Below, piece by piece: positions 5,848-5,882 of a stretch of DNA of 5,882 bases. This DNA is from Candidatus Phascolarctobacterium caballi (GTDB lineage: Bacteria; Bacillota; Negativicutes; Acidaminococcales; Acidaminococcaceae): contig JAGHTS010000103.1 of the NCBI GenBank assembly GCA_018065225.1, forward strand, positions 1 to 5,882, written 5' to 3'. Under the pieces are notes generated by a model. It was not told the origin of the DNA. It searched no databases and saw nothing but the letters and a program-made list of their open reading frames with translations. Every line of letters starts with the position of its first letter. Positions within the stretch are counted from its first letter, which is position 1. Both the position numbers and the translations under genes were made by a program.

Positions 5848-5882
5848 CATATAGAAAAAAAATACCACTTTTTATATAAAAG

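Overview
The window carries five tightly packed genes, all on the minus strand, and reads from right to left. In transcription order they are cdaA (diadenylate cyclase), a COG2509-type FAD-dependent oxidoreductase, glmM (phosphoglucosamine mutase), metN and metI (ATPase and permease of a methionine ABC importer). A strong intrinsic terminator follows metI. The leftmost ~230 bases have no convincing gene but hold a cluster of four related palindromes.

The organism looks like a member of the Bacillota (Firmicutes). The evidence is low G+C content, strong AGGAGG-type ribosome binding sites, a cdaA-to-glmM linkage, CdaA with three membrane segments, and a methionine importer ATPase with a C-terminal NIL domain. 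A Clostridia- or Negativicutes-like lineage is my guess from the oxidoreductase next to glmM; I cannot fix the genus from sequence alone.

Region by region: 5789-5882 is the cdaA promoter and leader. 5788-2003 is a cdaA / oxidoreductase / glmM block whose first two genes abut (TAA directly followed by ATG) and whose second and third are 12 bases apart. 2002-1955 is a 48-base gap with a good sigma-70-type promoter so close to metN that its transcript would be almost leaderless. 1954-268 is metN-metI, overlapping by 11 bases. 258-232 is the terminator. 219-3 is the palindrome cluster.

Functionally, GlmM makes glucosamine-1-phosphate for peptidoglycan, and CdaA makes c-di-AMP, the signal that controls potassium and osmolyte balance. 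GlmM is known to bind and inhibit CdaA in several Bacillota. The gene usually found between them, cdaR/ybbR, is absent here, and the oxidoreductase sits in its place. The methionine importer is joined to the same run of genes without a visible terminator, lacks an S-box or T-box leader, and lacks its binding-protein gene metQ inside the window.

The five genes themselves are ordinary families. The parts most worth a second look are the palindrome cluster beyond the metI terminator, the cdaR-less arrangement, and the near-leaderless metN promoter.
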